NCBI RefSeq assembly: GCF_003202695.1
Contig: NZ_QGLL01000006.1
Span: 248,001-312,000 of the forward strand
Direction: 5' to 3'
DNA: 64,000 nt
From: Bifidobacterium asteroides
Lineage (GTDB): Bacteria; Actinomycetota; Actinomycetes; Actinomycetales; Bifidobacteriaceae
Position numbers and translations under genes: made by a program. The notes beneath the pieces are model-generated. The model saw only the letters and a program-made list of their open reading frames with translations, was not told where the DNA came from and searched no databases. Below, piece after piece: positions 36,345 through 45,127 of this stretch (positions are counted from its first letter, which is position 1; each line of letters begins with the position of its first letter).

Positions 36345-39332
36345 ATGGCGATAATTCACCATATGAACGCGAATGAAGACAGGGATCATCAGCAGACCCA
36401 GGAATCCGATCAGCCGCAATTCCGCTACGATGCCGCCATGGCTCAGACCATCGAGGAGCGTTGGCAGCAGCGCTGGGACAAGGAGGGCACCTTCTGGGCC
36501 GCCAACACCAAGGGCGATTTGACCGATGCCCAGGGGAAGCATGCTGGAAGCCGCAGTCCCTACTTCGTCATCGACATGTTTCCCTATCCTTCGGGCAAGG
36601 GCCTGCATGTGGGTCACCCCCTGGGTTACATCGCCACCGACGTGGTCAGCCGCTATCACCGGATGAAGGGCGAGAATGTCCTGCATGCCATGGGCTACGA
36701 CGCCTTTGGCCTGCCTGCCGAGCAGTATGCTGTCCAGACCGGTCAGCACCCTCGGGTCACCACCGAGCAGAACATCGCCAACATGCGCTGGCAGCTGCAC
36801 CGGCTGGGGCTCAGTTTTGACGACCGCCGCTCCTTCGCGACTATCGATACCGACTATGTGCGCTGGACCCAGTGGATCTTCTCACGCATCTACGAGTCCT
36901 GGTACGACCCCGACTACCGCCGTGCCGACGGCGGGACAGGATCAGCCAGGCCCATCAGCGAACTAGTCGAGGCTTTCAAATCGGGGAGCAGACCAATTCC
37001 CGGTCATTCCGATGCCTCTTGGGAGGATCTGGACGAAGCCGAGCGCTCCGAGGTGCTCAACGACTTCCGCCTGGCCTATATCTCGCGCTCGCCGGTCAAC
37101 TGGTGCCCCGGGCTGGGCACGGTCCTGGCCAACGAGGAAGTGACCGCTGAAGGACGTTCCGAACGTGGCAACTACCCGGTCTACCAGCGTGAGCTCAAGC
37201 AGTGGTCCATGCGCATCACTGCCTACGGGCACCGGCTTCTGGAGGATCTGGACATTCTGGACTGGCCGGAAAAGGTCAAGCGCATGCAGCGCAATTGGAT
37301 CGGGGAGTCGCATGGGGCTTCGGTGGATTTCACTGTGCCCAGTCCCGACGGGGATCAGACCATGGAGGTCTATACCACCCGTCCCGATACGCTTTTCGGT
37401 GCTACTTTCGCAGTGGTTTCGCCAGAGCACGATCTGCTGCAGCATCTGCCTCCGGAGTGGCCTGAGGATGTGCCTGAGCAGTGGAAGGGCGGCTATGCCA
37501 AGCCAGCAGAGGGCGTGCAGGCCTATCGTAGGGCCGCCGAGGCCAAGACCGCCAAGGATCGCGTGGACGAAGGCGGAGCCAAGACCGGCCTGTTTACGGG
37601 GCTGTACGCGGTCAACCCCATTACCGGGGCCAAGCTGCCTATCTTCACCGCCGACTACGTGCTGATGGACTACGGCACGGGTGCCATTATGGCTGTGCCA
37701 GGCGGCGATCAGCGCGATTACGATTTCGCTGTCAAGTACGGGCTGCCCGTCGTCTACACTGTCAGACCGCTGGCTGATTCCGGCCAGACACTGGAAGACT
37801 ATCGGGGCAAGGCGCCTTTCATCTCTCATGACGGCATTGTGGCCAACTCTTCGGTCCAGGCCACCCAGGCTGCTGGCGATCCGCTCAGCCTGGACGGTCT
37901 GCGGGTTGACCAAGCCATCGAAAAGGTGACTGAATGGCTGGAGTCAGCCGGCGTGGGCCATGGAACCGTTTCCTATCGGCTGCGCGACTGGCTCTTCTCC
38001 AGGCAGCGCTACTGGGGCGAGCCCTTCCCGGTGGTCTACGACGATCAGGGCCTGCCTCACCTGCTGCCCGATGACCAGCTGCCGGTGGCCCTGCCGGACG
38101 TTCCCGACTACTCGCCCAAGACCTTCGACCCTGAAGATGCCCAGTCCAGCCCTGAGGCTCCTCTGAGCCGAAACCAGGACTGGGTGAATGTGACTCTGGA
38201 CCTGGGCGACGGCCCCAAGGTCTACCACCGGGATACCAACACCATGCCCAATTGGGCAGGCTCCTGCTGGTACTACATGCGCTACATCGATCCCAGGGAC
38301 GACCGGCACATGGTCGATCCGTCAGAATATGACTATTGGCTAGGGCCAAGGCACAACGCCACGGCCGGGGAGTCAGGCGGCGTTGACCTCTATGTGGGCG
38401 GCGTGGAGCACGCAGTCCTGCACCTGCTCTATGCCCGCTTCTGGCACAAGGTCCTCTACGATCTGGGTTATGTCTCGTCCAAGGAGCCCTTCCATAAGCT
38501 CTTCAACCAGGGGATGATCCAGGCCTACGCCTATACGGACCAGCGAGGCCAATACGTGCCCGCCGCCGAAGTGGAGGACCATGAGGAGGGAGGCCAGGTC
38601 AGCTACACCTGGCAGGGGCAGCCGGTCAACCGCGAGTTCGGCAAGATGGGCAAGAGTCTAAAGAACATCATCACTCCGGACGACATGTACCGGACCTATG
38701 GGGCCGACACCTTCCGCCTCTACGAAATGAGCATGGGACCCCTGGACGAGTCCCGGCCCTGGAACACGCGCAACGTGGTGGGTGGCATGCGTTTCCTGCA
38801 ACGGCTCTGGCGCAACGTGGTGGACGAGCAGACCGGCATGGTGGTTCTGGATGAGGGCGAACCCGACCAGAAGACTCTGAAGCTGCTCAATACCACCATT
38901 CATGACGTGACAGTGGAGATGGAGGCCATGCGCCCCAACACGGCCATCGCCAGGATGATCGTGCTCAACAACCATCTGACCGGGCTGAATCCGACGCCTA
39001 GGGCAGCCATCGAGCCCTTGGTGCTCATGCTCTCGCCTATCGCCCCCCATATCTGCGAGGAGCTGTGGAGCCGTCTGGGTCACAAGGATTCTCTGGCGCA
39101 TGCCCAGTGGCCGTCCTGGGATGATCGCTATCTTGGCGAGGATACGGTTACTGCCGTTGTCCAGGTCAAGGGCAAGGTTCGCGGCAAGCTTCAGGTAAGC
39201 CCCGACATCGCGCCCGACCAGCTCAAGGCCATGGCCTTGGCCCTGCCTGCCGTTCAGGAACGGCTTGGCGGCAAGGAGCCGCGAAAGGTCATCGTCAAGG
39301 CACCCAAGATCGTTTCGGTGGTGCCAGCCTGA
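36345..39332 (+). CDS. leuS: Leucyl-tRNA synthetase
   Basis: A class I aminoacyl-tRNA synthetase that charges tRNA-Leu. The HIGH motif appears as HVGHPLGYIATD near residue 87, and KMSKS as KMGKSLKN near residue 768. A large CP1 editing domain lies between, with its threonine-rich region TTRPDTLFGATF. At 995 residues it is longer than the roughly 860 of E. coli, mostly through an N-terminal extension and inserts. ATG at 36345 and ATG at 36363 are both possible and neither has a good ribosome site. It ends before a strong terminator. Confidence 0.95.
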   Translation: MAIIHHMNANEDRDHQQTQESDQPQFRYDAAMAQTIEERWQQRWDKEGTFWAANTKGDLTDAQGKHAGSRSPYFVIDMFPYPSGKGLHVGHPLGYIATDVVSRYHRMKGENVLHAMGYDAFGLPAEQYAVQTGQHPRVTTEQNIANMRWQLHRLGLSFDDRRSFATIDTDYVRWTQWIFSRIYESWYDPDYRRADGGTGSARPISELVEAFKSGSRPIPGHSDASWEDLDEAERSEVLNDFRLAYISRSPVNWCPGLGTVLANEEVTAEGRSERGNYPVYQRELKQWSMRITAYGHRLLEDLDILDWPEKVKRMQRNWIGESHGASVDFTVPSPDGDQTMEVYTTRPDTLFGATFAVVSPEHDLLQHLPPEWPEDVPEQWKGGYAKPAEGVQAYRRAAEAKTAKDRVDEGGAKTGLFTGLYAVNPITGAKLPIFTADYVLMDYGTGAIMAVPGGDQRDYDFAVKYGLPVVYTVRPLADSGQTLEDYRGKAPFISHDGIVANSSVQATQAAGDPLSLDGLRVDQAIEKVTEWLESAGVGHGTVSYRLRDWLFSRQRYWGEPFPVVYDDQGLPHLLPDDQLPVALPDVPDYSPKTFDPEDAQSSPEAPLSRNQDWVNVTLDLGDGPKVYHRDTNTMPNWAGSCWYYMRYIDPRDDRHMVDPSEYDYWLGPRHNATAGESGGVDLYVGGVEHAVLHLLYARFWHKVLYDLGYVSSKEPFHKLFNQGMIQAYAYTDQRGQYVPAAEVEDHEEGGQVSYTWQGQPVNREFGKMGKSLKNIITPDDMYRTYGADTFRLYEMSMGPLDESRPWNTRNVVGGMRFLQRLWRNVVDEQTGMVVLDEGEPDQKTLKLLNTTIHDVTVEMEAMRPNTAIARMIVLNNHLTGLNPTPRAAIEPLVLMLSPIAPHICEELWSRLGHKDSLAHAQWPSWDDRYLGEDTVTAVVQVKGKVRGKLQVSPDIAPDQLKAMALALPAVQERLGGKEPRKVIVKAPKIVSVVPA

Positions 39333-39381
39333 CTCTGTCCTCAGCCAGGCTGTGGACGAGTGACGACATTTGACCACATAA

Positions 39382-39410
39382 CCCCCCGACCTCATATCGG
39401 GGGGCTTTTT
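39382..39410 (+). terminator. Terminator after leuS
   Basis: CCCCCCGA pairs with TCGGGGGG around a seven-base loop, followed by C and five T residues. It lies 50 bases after the leuS stop and 18 before the comEA start. Confidence 0.88.
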
Positions 39411-39427
39411 CATGTCAGGCTGGACCT

Positions 39428-40096
39428 ATGAGCATCAACATCACCCAGCCTCCGGCGCCGCCCCTGCAAGCCCTGGCCTTGAATCAATCTGTTCAATCAG
39501 AGAGGTCAGCCGAAGGCATGGCCGAGTCCCCGGTCCGACGGGATCGGGCCGTCTGGTCGTTTACACCGCTTCAGGCTTTGGCGGCTATTCTTATTCTGGT
39601 GGCGGCTCTTGCCGTCAGTCTGACCCTGCTGGTTCAGCAGGGACGAGCGCTGGCTGGAGAAGTGGCAGTTGATGAACCAGGGGCAGGGTCATCGGCTTCT
39701 GCGAACCGTGATATGAACAGTGCTGCACGCCGCGGCAAGGGTGTCTCTGAAGACGATCACAGCCGTAACACTCCCCGTGAAGTGGGCAGTGAGCAGGCAG
39801 ACCCTCCAATCCCAGGCTCAACCCAGTATGCAGAGAAGGCCGATAATGTCCCTACTGCTCCGGCTTCTAGTGACCCCTCAGGACCAGCCGATCAGGCGGG
39901 CCGCGTGAATCTCAACAGCGCCAGTCAGCAGGATCTTGAGAACGTCAAGGGGATCGGTCCAGTCACGGCTGCGAAAATACTGGAGCATCGACGCGCCATT
40001 GGTGGCCGCTACACGTCGGTGGACCAACTCCTGGATGTCCCTGGCATTGGTGCCAAGACGCTGGCTCGATTACGCCCATATCTGGTGGCGCAATGA
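39428..40096 (+). CDS. comEA: ComEA-like DNA-binding competence protein
   Basis: A 222-residue protein with a single membrane helix (about residues 41-65), a polar Ser/Pro/Asp-rich linker and a C-terminal double helix-hairpin-helix domain: VNLNSASQQDLENVKGIGPVTAAKIL and DQLLDVPGIGAKTLARL. ComEA binds double-stranded DNA outside the membrane and passes it to ComEC. The stop overlaps the comEC start by four bases. Natural competence has rarely been shown in this group, so whether the pair is functional is open. Confidence 0.9.
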   Translation: MSINITQPPAPPLQALALNQSVQSERSAEGMAESPVRRDRAVWSFTPLQALAAILILVAALAVSLTLLVQQGRALAGEVAVDEPGAGSSASANRDMNSAARRGKGVSEDDHSRNTPREVGSEQADPPIPGSTQYAEKADNVPTAPASSDPSGPADQAGRVNLNSASQQDLENVKGIGPVTAAKILEHRRAIGGRYTSVDQLLDVPGIGAKTLARLRPYLVAQ

Positions 40097-42501
40097 CGGC
40101 TGGTCATGCAGCATTTCACAATGCAGCCAGTCGGGAGAACGGCAGCCGCAATCTTCGTATGCTTCCGGCTGCCTGTCTGGCTTGGTTAGTAGCTCTCCTA
40201 GTCCCGTGGCTCCTTGACCGGGGTATGGGCGGATCCATGGCGGGATCAGTCAAGAGTGGCGTTTGGGCCAAGACGGCGGGGGAGTCTCGAGGAGGCGTGG
40301 CTGGTCTGGGTATGGGGGTTTGGATGATGCCGCTTGTCCTGGCAATTCCATTACTCGGTGCAATGGTCCTGCTTGCCACCAAACTCGTCTACCTGGTCGT
40401 CGCAGAGCACCGCGATTGCAGGGGCCGGGTATTTTGTCGGCATCATCGCTCGCGCCGAAAGAACCAGCTATCCCGTGTTTGCATGCGTCCCGGGAACAAG
40501 AATCATTGGAGCAAAAGCCGTTGGTACGAAAACCGTCGAAATGCGCCTTGGCGGAATGCCAGTCATTTGAAGGCGAACCAGCGGCATATTCGGTTTTATC
40601 GGATGCGCCGGTTCTTATGCAAGTACTTATTCGCAGCGCTTCGGCACCATTCTGCTCGGAGGATCTTCTCACTGCGCTCTGCTTCCATGCCTATTTCCGC
40701 CTTGCCGACCTTGGTGTCCACTAGGCTTGGTCTTCGCAAGCTGCCAACGCTGGCTGTCCTGGCTGTGGTGACTTTGGCCACAGCACTGACTGCCGCAGTC
40801 GGTCATGAATCAGCACGCGGAGGGCCGGCAGCCCGTCAGATCCGTCAGGGGAAGGCATTGGCCGAGGTTCGTGGTAAGGCTCTGGGTCCCATGAGTGCCT
40901 CCTCTCGTCGAGGCTGGGACTGTCAGGCGGAGCTCAGGCTTCAGTGGGTTACTCTGGCCGGAACACGCATGCCTTCCCACGAACGGATCATGCTGTTTGC
41001 CCATAGCCGGTCATGCATGCTGCAACAGGGCGGACAGTATCGTGTGCGAGGACTGTTGGAACCCTCAGCATACGGTCGTCCTATGCCCTGGCTGACTGTG
41101 GAAGATGGCATGCAACAGGTCAGACCGCCAGAATCCAGTAGACGATTAATTGATCGCATGCAAAAGGCTTTCCTTGAACAGACCAGTAAACTGGATGATC
41201 AGGGACGGATCCTGGTGCCGGGACTAACCATGGGCATCCTGGGCAACCAGGCTTTGCCCGGGTCGGGTGGTTCCCTGGGCAGGCCGGCGGTGGAGCCCGC
41301 TTATGCCGCCCGTCTGACACAGGACTTCCGAGCATCGGGCATCCTGCATCTGATGGCTGTCTCCGGTGGGCACTTCATGATCCTGGCCTCATTGATAGTC
41401 GCGTTCATGCGTACTCTGCGCTCGCCGCCTTTGCTGACGGCCCTGGTTTTGTCTGTCTCCTATCTGGGTTTGGGGATGCTGATGGTTCCAGGAGACTCAG
41501 TGTTGCGAGCGCAGGCTATGGGGCTTCTTTCGGCATTGGCTTTGGCAGCGTGCCGACCCAGCCAGTCTTTGAACACGCTGTCCTGGTGCGTCCTGCTGGT
41601 CCTTATCCTGCAACCTTCTATGGCGGCAAGCTTCGGCTTTGCGCTCTCCTGTGGGGCCGTGTTGGGCATCGGTTTGGGTAACCGGCGTTTGACCGCTTTC
41701 CTTGAAAACCACCTTCCGGGATTTTTGGCGCGTCCATTGGCTACGACCCTGTGCGCCCAGGCCGGGACTCTGCCTGTGCAGATGCTGATGAGTCCTGGCT
41801 TGCCTCTGCTGGCGCCACTGGCCAACCTGCTGGTCACTCCTGTAGTCGACGCTGCCACGGTGACCGGCCTGCTGGCCTTGCTCACCTCATGGCTCTGGCC
41901 TTCAGTGGGTCTATTGCTGGTCCGATTGACTTCCCTGGGTACTGGGGTCATGGCCTTTGCTGCCACGTGGTTGGGCCAGGCTGCTGCTCCGGCGGCCTGG
42001 CCGCCGGGACCAGTCGGTAGCATCTGCCTGACGGGTCTGGGCCTTATGGCTGTGATCGATCACCGGCTGGTTCGATTCATTCGTGCCTGGAGGCCGGACC
42101 GTCCATGGTCGGCTGTGATTGACGAGGATTCGGGGGTCCAATTCAGACCATCGGTCTGGGCGACGATCAAGGGTTGGCTCTTGCAGACTTATGGTCTTCT
42201 GGCCCAGCTGATCTTCAAAACAGACGAACGTCAATGTCCAGTGATGAAGGGAGATTTGAATCATGACCAAAGCTCAGCAGGAGAACCCTTCCGTGCATCT
42301 GGTAGTCGGAGGCGATCCCTTCCTCAACGGGCAACGCGTCAAGGAGCTGTGCGCACAGGCGTGTGCCGCCCATCCGGACAGCGAATACCTAGAGATGGAC
42401 GCGGCCGACTGCGACGCTTACGCCTTTCAGGAGGCGGTTGGACCTTCCCTGCTCAGTCAGATGGCCGTGGTTCGACTGGAGAATCTGCAAGCTGCCGATG
42501 A
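40093..42501 (+). CDS. comEC: ComEC/Rec2 DNA uptake channel, with unusual middle and tail
   Basis: An 802-residue membrane protein. The competence domain (about residues 380-680) is clear: TMGILGNQ, FRASGILHLMAVSGGHFMIL and following hydrophobic helices. It carries no C-terminal metallo-beta-lactamase domain. Two parts are odd. Residues about 103-198 form an Arg/His-rich hydrophilic stretch between the second and third membrane helices. The last 80 residues (from 42263) overlap holA by 239 bases and are Arg/Ser/Gly-rich, as expected of an out-of-frame reading. A frameshift near 42200 could restore a TGA near 42240. The family call is firm; the exact ends are not. Confidence 0.8.
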   Translation: MTAGHAAFHNAASRENGSRNLRMLPAACLAWLVALLVPWLLDRGMGGSMAGSVKSGVWAKTAGESRGGVAGLGMGVWMMPLVLAIPLLGAMVLLATKLVYLVVAEHRDCRGRVFCRHHRSRRKNQLSRVCMRPGNKNHWSKSRWYENRRNAPWRNASHLKANQRHIRFYRMRRFLCKYLFAALRHHSARRIFSLRSASMPISALPTLVSTRLGLRKLPTLAVLAVVTLATALTAAVGHESARGGPAARQIRQGKALAEVRGKALGPMSASSRRGWDCQAELRLQWVTLAGTRMPSHERIMLFAHSRSCMLQQGGQYRVRGLLEPSAYGRPMPWLTVEDGMQQVRPPESSRRLIDRMQKAFLEQTSKLDDQGRILVPGLTMGILGNQALPGSGGSLGRPAVEPAYAARLTQDFRASGILHLMAVSGGHFMILASLIVAFMRTLRSPPLLTALVLSVSYLGLGMLMVPGDSVLRAQAMGLLSALALAACRPSQSLNTLSWCVLLVLILQPSMAASFGFALSCGAVLGIGLGNRRLTAFLENHLPGFLARPLATTLCAQAGTLPVQMLMSPGLPLLAPLANLLVTPVVDAATVTGLLALLTSWLWPSVGLLLVRLTSLGTGVMAFAATWLGQAAAPAAWPPGPVGSICLTGLGLMAVIDHRLVRFIRAWRPDRPWSAVIDEDSGVQFRPSVWATIKGWLLQTYGLLAQLIFKTDERQCPVMKGDLNHDQSSAGEPFRASGSRRRSLPQRATRQGAVRTGVCRPSGQRIPRDGRGRLRRLRLSGGGWTFPAQSDGRGSTGESASCR

Positions 42502-43240
42502 AGCCCTGGGCCAGGCCTTGATCGATTTCTGCCGCGAGACGGCAGGAGTCGAATCCAGCATCGTCATTGCACGTCATGACGGGGGCAACCGGGGTCGCAG
42601 GCTTCTAGACCAGATGGCACGGGCCGGAGCGGTCACGGAGCGGATGCCGGATCTGAAGAAATTCGATGACAAGGTCGACTTCGTCTATAAACGTTTCAAG
42701 GCCCATCAGCGTCGAATCCAGCCACGGGCGGCTCAGCGCTTGGTGGATGTCCTGGGTGAGCATACTTCGGAACTGGCCGCCATGTGCTCCCAGCTTTGTT
42801 TTGATTTTGATCAGGACCCCATGACCTTGGAGATAGTCAATCGTTATCTGACCGACAGCCCGGCTGTATCTGGATTCGCCGTGGCGGACAGGGCACTTGC
42901 TGGCAGGTCGGCCGAAGCCGTTGTCGCCCTGCGCTCAGCTCTGGAACAGGGCAACGAACCGGTCTCCCTGATTGGAGTACTGGCGCTGAAGCTGCGCACC
43001 TTGGGCAAGGAAGCGGCCATCGAGTCGGGAACAATCTCTACGGCCGAGGCCAAGGCCGCCTACTGGCAGTTGCGGGAGGCCAAAAGGCAGCTGCATGGAT
43101 GGACCTCCTCAGGTCTGGCAGCCTGCATCGAAGCCTTGGCCCAGGCCGATGAGGTCAGCAAGACCAGCAGCGGCGATGCCCGTTATGCTCTGGAACGGAC
43201 AGTGGAGCTGATCGCCGCCAAGGGAAGGACGTCGGCATGA
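42263..43240 (+). CDS. holA: DNA polymerase III subunit delta
   Basis: A 325-residue clamp-loader subunit that opens the beta sliding clamp. The start VHLVVGGDPFLNGQRVKEL, the middle LQAADEAL...VIARHDGGNRGRRLLDQM and the C-terminal helical domain LSLIGVLALKLRTLGKEA-like region match HolA. The ATG at 42263 follows AAGGGAGA. It lies inside the apparent end of comEC; homology-like character from the first residues says holA is the true reading there. Its stop overlaps tsaE (ATGA). Confidence 0.92.
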   Translation: MTKAQQENPSVHLVVGGDPFLNGQRVKELCAQACAAHPDSEYLEMDAADCDAYAFQEAVGPSLLSQMAVVRLENLQAADEALGQALIDFCRETAGVESSIVIARHDGGNRGRRLLDQMARAGAVTERMPDLKKFDDKVDFVYKRFKAHQRRIQPRAAQRLVDVLGEHTSELAAMCSQLCFDFDQDPMTLEIVNRYLTDSPAVSGFAVADRALAGRSAEAVVALRSALEQGNEPVSLIGVLALKLRTLGKEAAIESGTISTAEAKAAYWQLREAKRQLHGWTSSGLAACIEALAQADEVSKTSSGDARYALERTVELIAAKGRTSA

Positions 43241-43839
43241 GCCTGCAGGACAACGCCAAAGGTCAAGATGGCTTTGAGCTGGTCGTGCCTACAGGCGATG
43301 ACATGCAACGTCTGGGCAGAAATCTGGCTTCATGTCTGCAGGGCGGGGACGTGATACTGCTGTCCGGGCCCTTGGGGGCAGGCAAGACCACGCTGGCCCA
43401 GGGGCTGGGCAGTGGACTTAGCGTGGACGGCCCTGTGGTCTCGCCCACGTTCACCATTGCAAGAGAGCTGCATGGCCGTCTGTTCGACGGCTCGCCGGTC
43501 ACCCTGATCCATGTGGATGCCTACCGGCTGGGAGGGCAGGGCTATCCGCCTGGCGAGGATGCCGTAGATCGGCTCTTGGATGAGCTGGAGTCCCTTGGTC
43601 TGGACGAGGAACTGGAGGACCCGGGCCAAAGGACCATCATCCTGATGGAATGGGGCGAGCAGATGGCCTCGGCCCTGGCCGATCAGCGTCTGGAAGTGAC
43701 CATCGATCGACCCGTGGATGCTCGCGAGAATCCGGATGCTCCACCCAGCTCACAGGGTAAGCGTATGGTACGTCTGCGTGGAGTGGGCCCTTCATGGGCC
43801 AGCAGACTGGAACAGCTGAGAAAGGCGATGACGGCATGA
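43237..43839 (+). CDS. tsaE: tRNA t6A biosynthesis ATPase TsaE
   Basis: A 200-residue P-loop ATPase that works with TsaB and TsaD in making threonylcarbamoyl-adenosine at position 37 of ANN-decoding tRNAs. Walker A is GPLGAGKTTLAQG near residue 46, followed by SPTFTIARE and the HVDAYRLG block; ILMEWGEQ completes the nucleotide site. A C-terminal extension of about 40 residues is present. It overlaps holA upstream and tsaB downstream. Confidence 0.93.
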   Translation: MSLQDNAKGQDGFELVVPTGDDMQRLGRNLASCLQGGDVILLSGPLGAGKTTLAQGLGSGLSVDGPVVSPTFTIARELHGRLFDGSPVTLIHVDAYRLGGQGYPPGEDAVDRLLDELESLGLDEELEDPGQRTIILMEWGEQMASALADQRLEVTIDRPVDARENPDAPPSSQGKRMVRLRGVGPSWASRLEQLRKAMTA

Positions 43840-44618
43840 ACGGGACCGATACGCCCCTTTTGGTGATCGACACCTCCTATGGTTCTACTGTGGGGCTGCT
43901 AGGGCGCGAGCCATGTATCGAGACCGATTCGCGCTCGCACGTGGAGCGACTCCAAGTCAATATCGCCAAGGTGATGGACCAGGCTGGGCTGTCTGCAGAC
44001 GATCTGCGGACCATCGTGGTGGGACTGGGGCCTGCGCCCTTCACTGGTCTGCGGGCGGGCATCGTTACCGCCAAGGCCCTGGCTTTTGCAACTGGCGCAC
44101 GTTTGCTGGGCCAGGACATTCTGGAGCCACAGGCCCGTTATGCCTATAGCCGGTTCAAGCAGCAAGACCATACCCGACTTCTGGTCCTGGCTGTCAACGA
44201 TGCTCGACGTCGACAGCTTTACTACCGGCTCTTTGGTGATTTCGGTGGTTTGGAGACTCCAGCCCGGCCGCTGACCGAGATGAGCATCGACTATCCAGCT
44301 GCTATCTGTGAGAAGATTGCAGCCATTGCACAAGAGCAGGAGTCTCAGGACCACGGTCCTGTCGCTTTGGTCGTCAGCGGCCACGGAACCGGTCGCTATG
44401 CCGACCAGTGGGAACATCTGGCTGAGCAACTGAATACACAGGTGATGATGGACGAAGGATCGTTCCTGGAGGATCGAACGCGAGGGGCGGATCTGATGGC
44501 TGCTTGCGTCTGCAAACGCGCCCAGCAGGGGTTGATTGACCCAGTGGAACCGCTTTACCTTCGTCGGCCTGACGTCTCCGTGCCCAATCCGCTTAAGCAT
44601 GTGGCTGTCCAATCATGA
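43836..44618 (+). CDS. tsaB: tRNA t6A biosynthesis protein TsaB
   Basis: A 260-residue ASKHA-fold protein that forms the scaffold for TsaD. The N-terminus LLVIDTSYGSTVGLL and the VVGLGPAPFTGLRAGIVTAKALAFATGA block are characteristic. It lacks the TsaD metal-binding histidines, as expected. ATG at 43836 overlaps the tsaE stop; the longer open frame upstream lies in tsaE. It overlaps rimI by four bases. Confidence 0.93.
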   Translation: MNGTDTPLLVIDTSYGSTVGLLGREPCIETDSRSHVERLQVNIAKVMDQAGLSADDLRTIVVGLGPAPFTGLRAGIVTAKALAFATGARLLGQDILEPQARYAYSRFKQQDHTRLLVLAVNDARRRQLYYRLFGDFGGLETPARPLTEMSIDYPAAICEKIAAIAQEQESQDHGPVALVVSGHGTGRYADQWEHLAEQLNTQVMMDEGSFLEDRTRGADLMAACVCKRAQQGLIDPVEPLYLRRPDVSVPNPLKHVAVQS

Positions 44619-45127
44619 TTCGTGCAGCGGCCTTGGAGGACCTGGACCGTCTGATCGATCTAGAGACGCGTGTCTTCGGCGACCAGGCCTGGAGTCAGCA
44701 GGAGTTGCGGTTTGAGCTGTCTGCGTCTTCGCGCACCTACCTGGTCTGGGAAGACCAGGTAGGCATCCTGGGCTATGGCGGCTATTGGTCAGGTGAGAGG
44801 GATGCAGAACTGATGACCATCGGTGTGCTTCCGGAAGCCCGGCATCGCGGCATAGCAGGATCTCTGCTGGCCAGGCTGATCGCCGGAGCTGATCGTGAGG
44901 GTCTGCAGCGCATGAGCCTGAAGGTGCGCGTAGACAACACCGCAGCCATTGACCTCTATCGGGACTTAGGCTTCTCACAGGCGGGTCTATGCAGGGGCTA
45001 TTATCAGCCTGAAGACGTGGATGCCTGGACCATGACTAGGTCTTTGAGCTCGGTCGGACCAGGCCCGGTGGGTTCTGTCAGCAGCAATCTTTCGGACCGT
45101 CAGGAAAGGATCATTGACCATGAGTGA
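44615..45127 (+). CDS. rimI: Ribosomal protein bS18 N-acetyltransferase RimI
   Basis: A 170-residue GNAT acetyltransferase. The acetyl-CoA-binding motif A is MTIGVLPEARHRGIAGSLLARL near residues 69-89, and the C-terminal NTAAIDLYRDLGFSQAGLCRGYY motif is typical of RimI. About 25 extra C-terminal residues overlap the tsaD start. Position between tsaB and tsaD is the standard actinobacterial arrangement. Confidence 0.92.
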   Translation: MIRAAALEDLDRLIDLETRVFGDQAWSQQELRFELSASSRTYLVWEDQVGILGYGGYWSGERDAELMTIGVLPEARHRGIAGSLLARLIAGADREGLQRMSLKVRVDNTAAIDLYRDLGFSQAGLCRGYYQPEDVDAWTMTRSLSSVGPGPVGSVSSNLSDRQERIIDHE

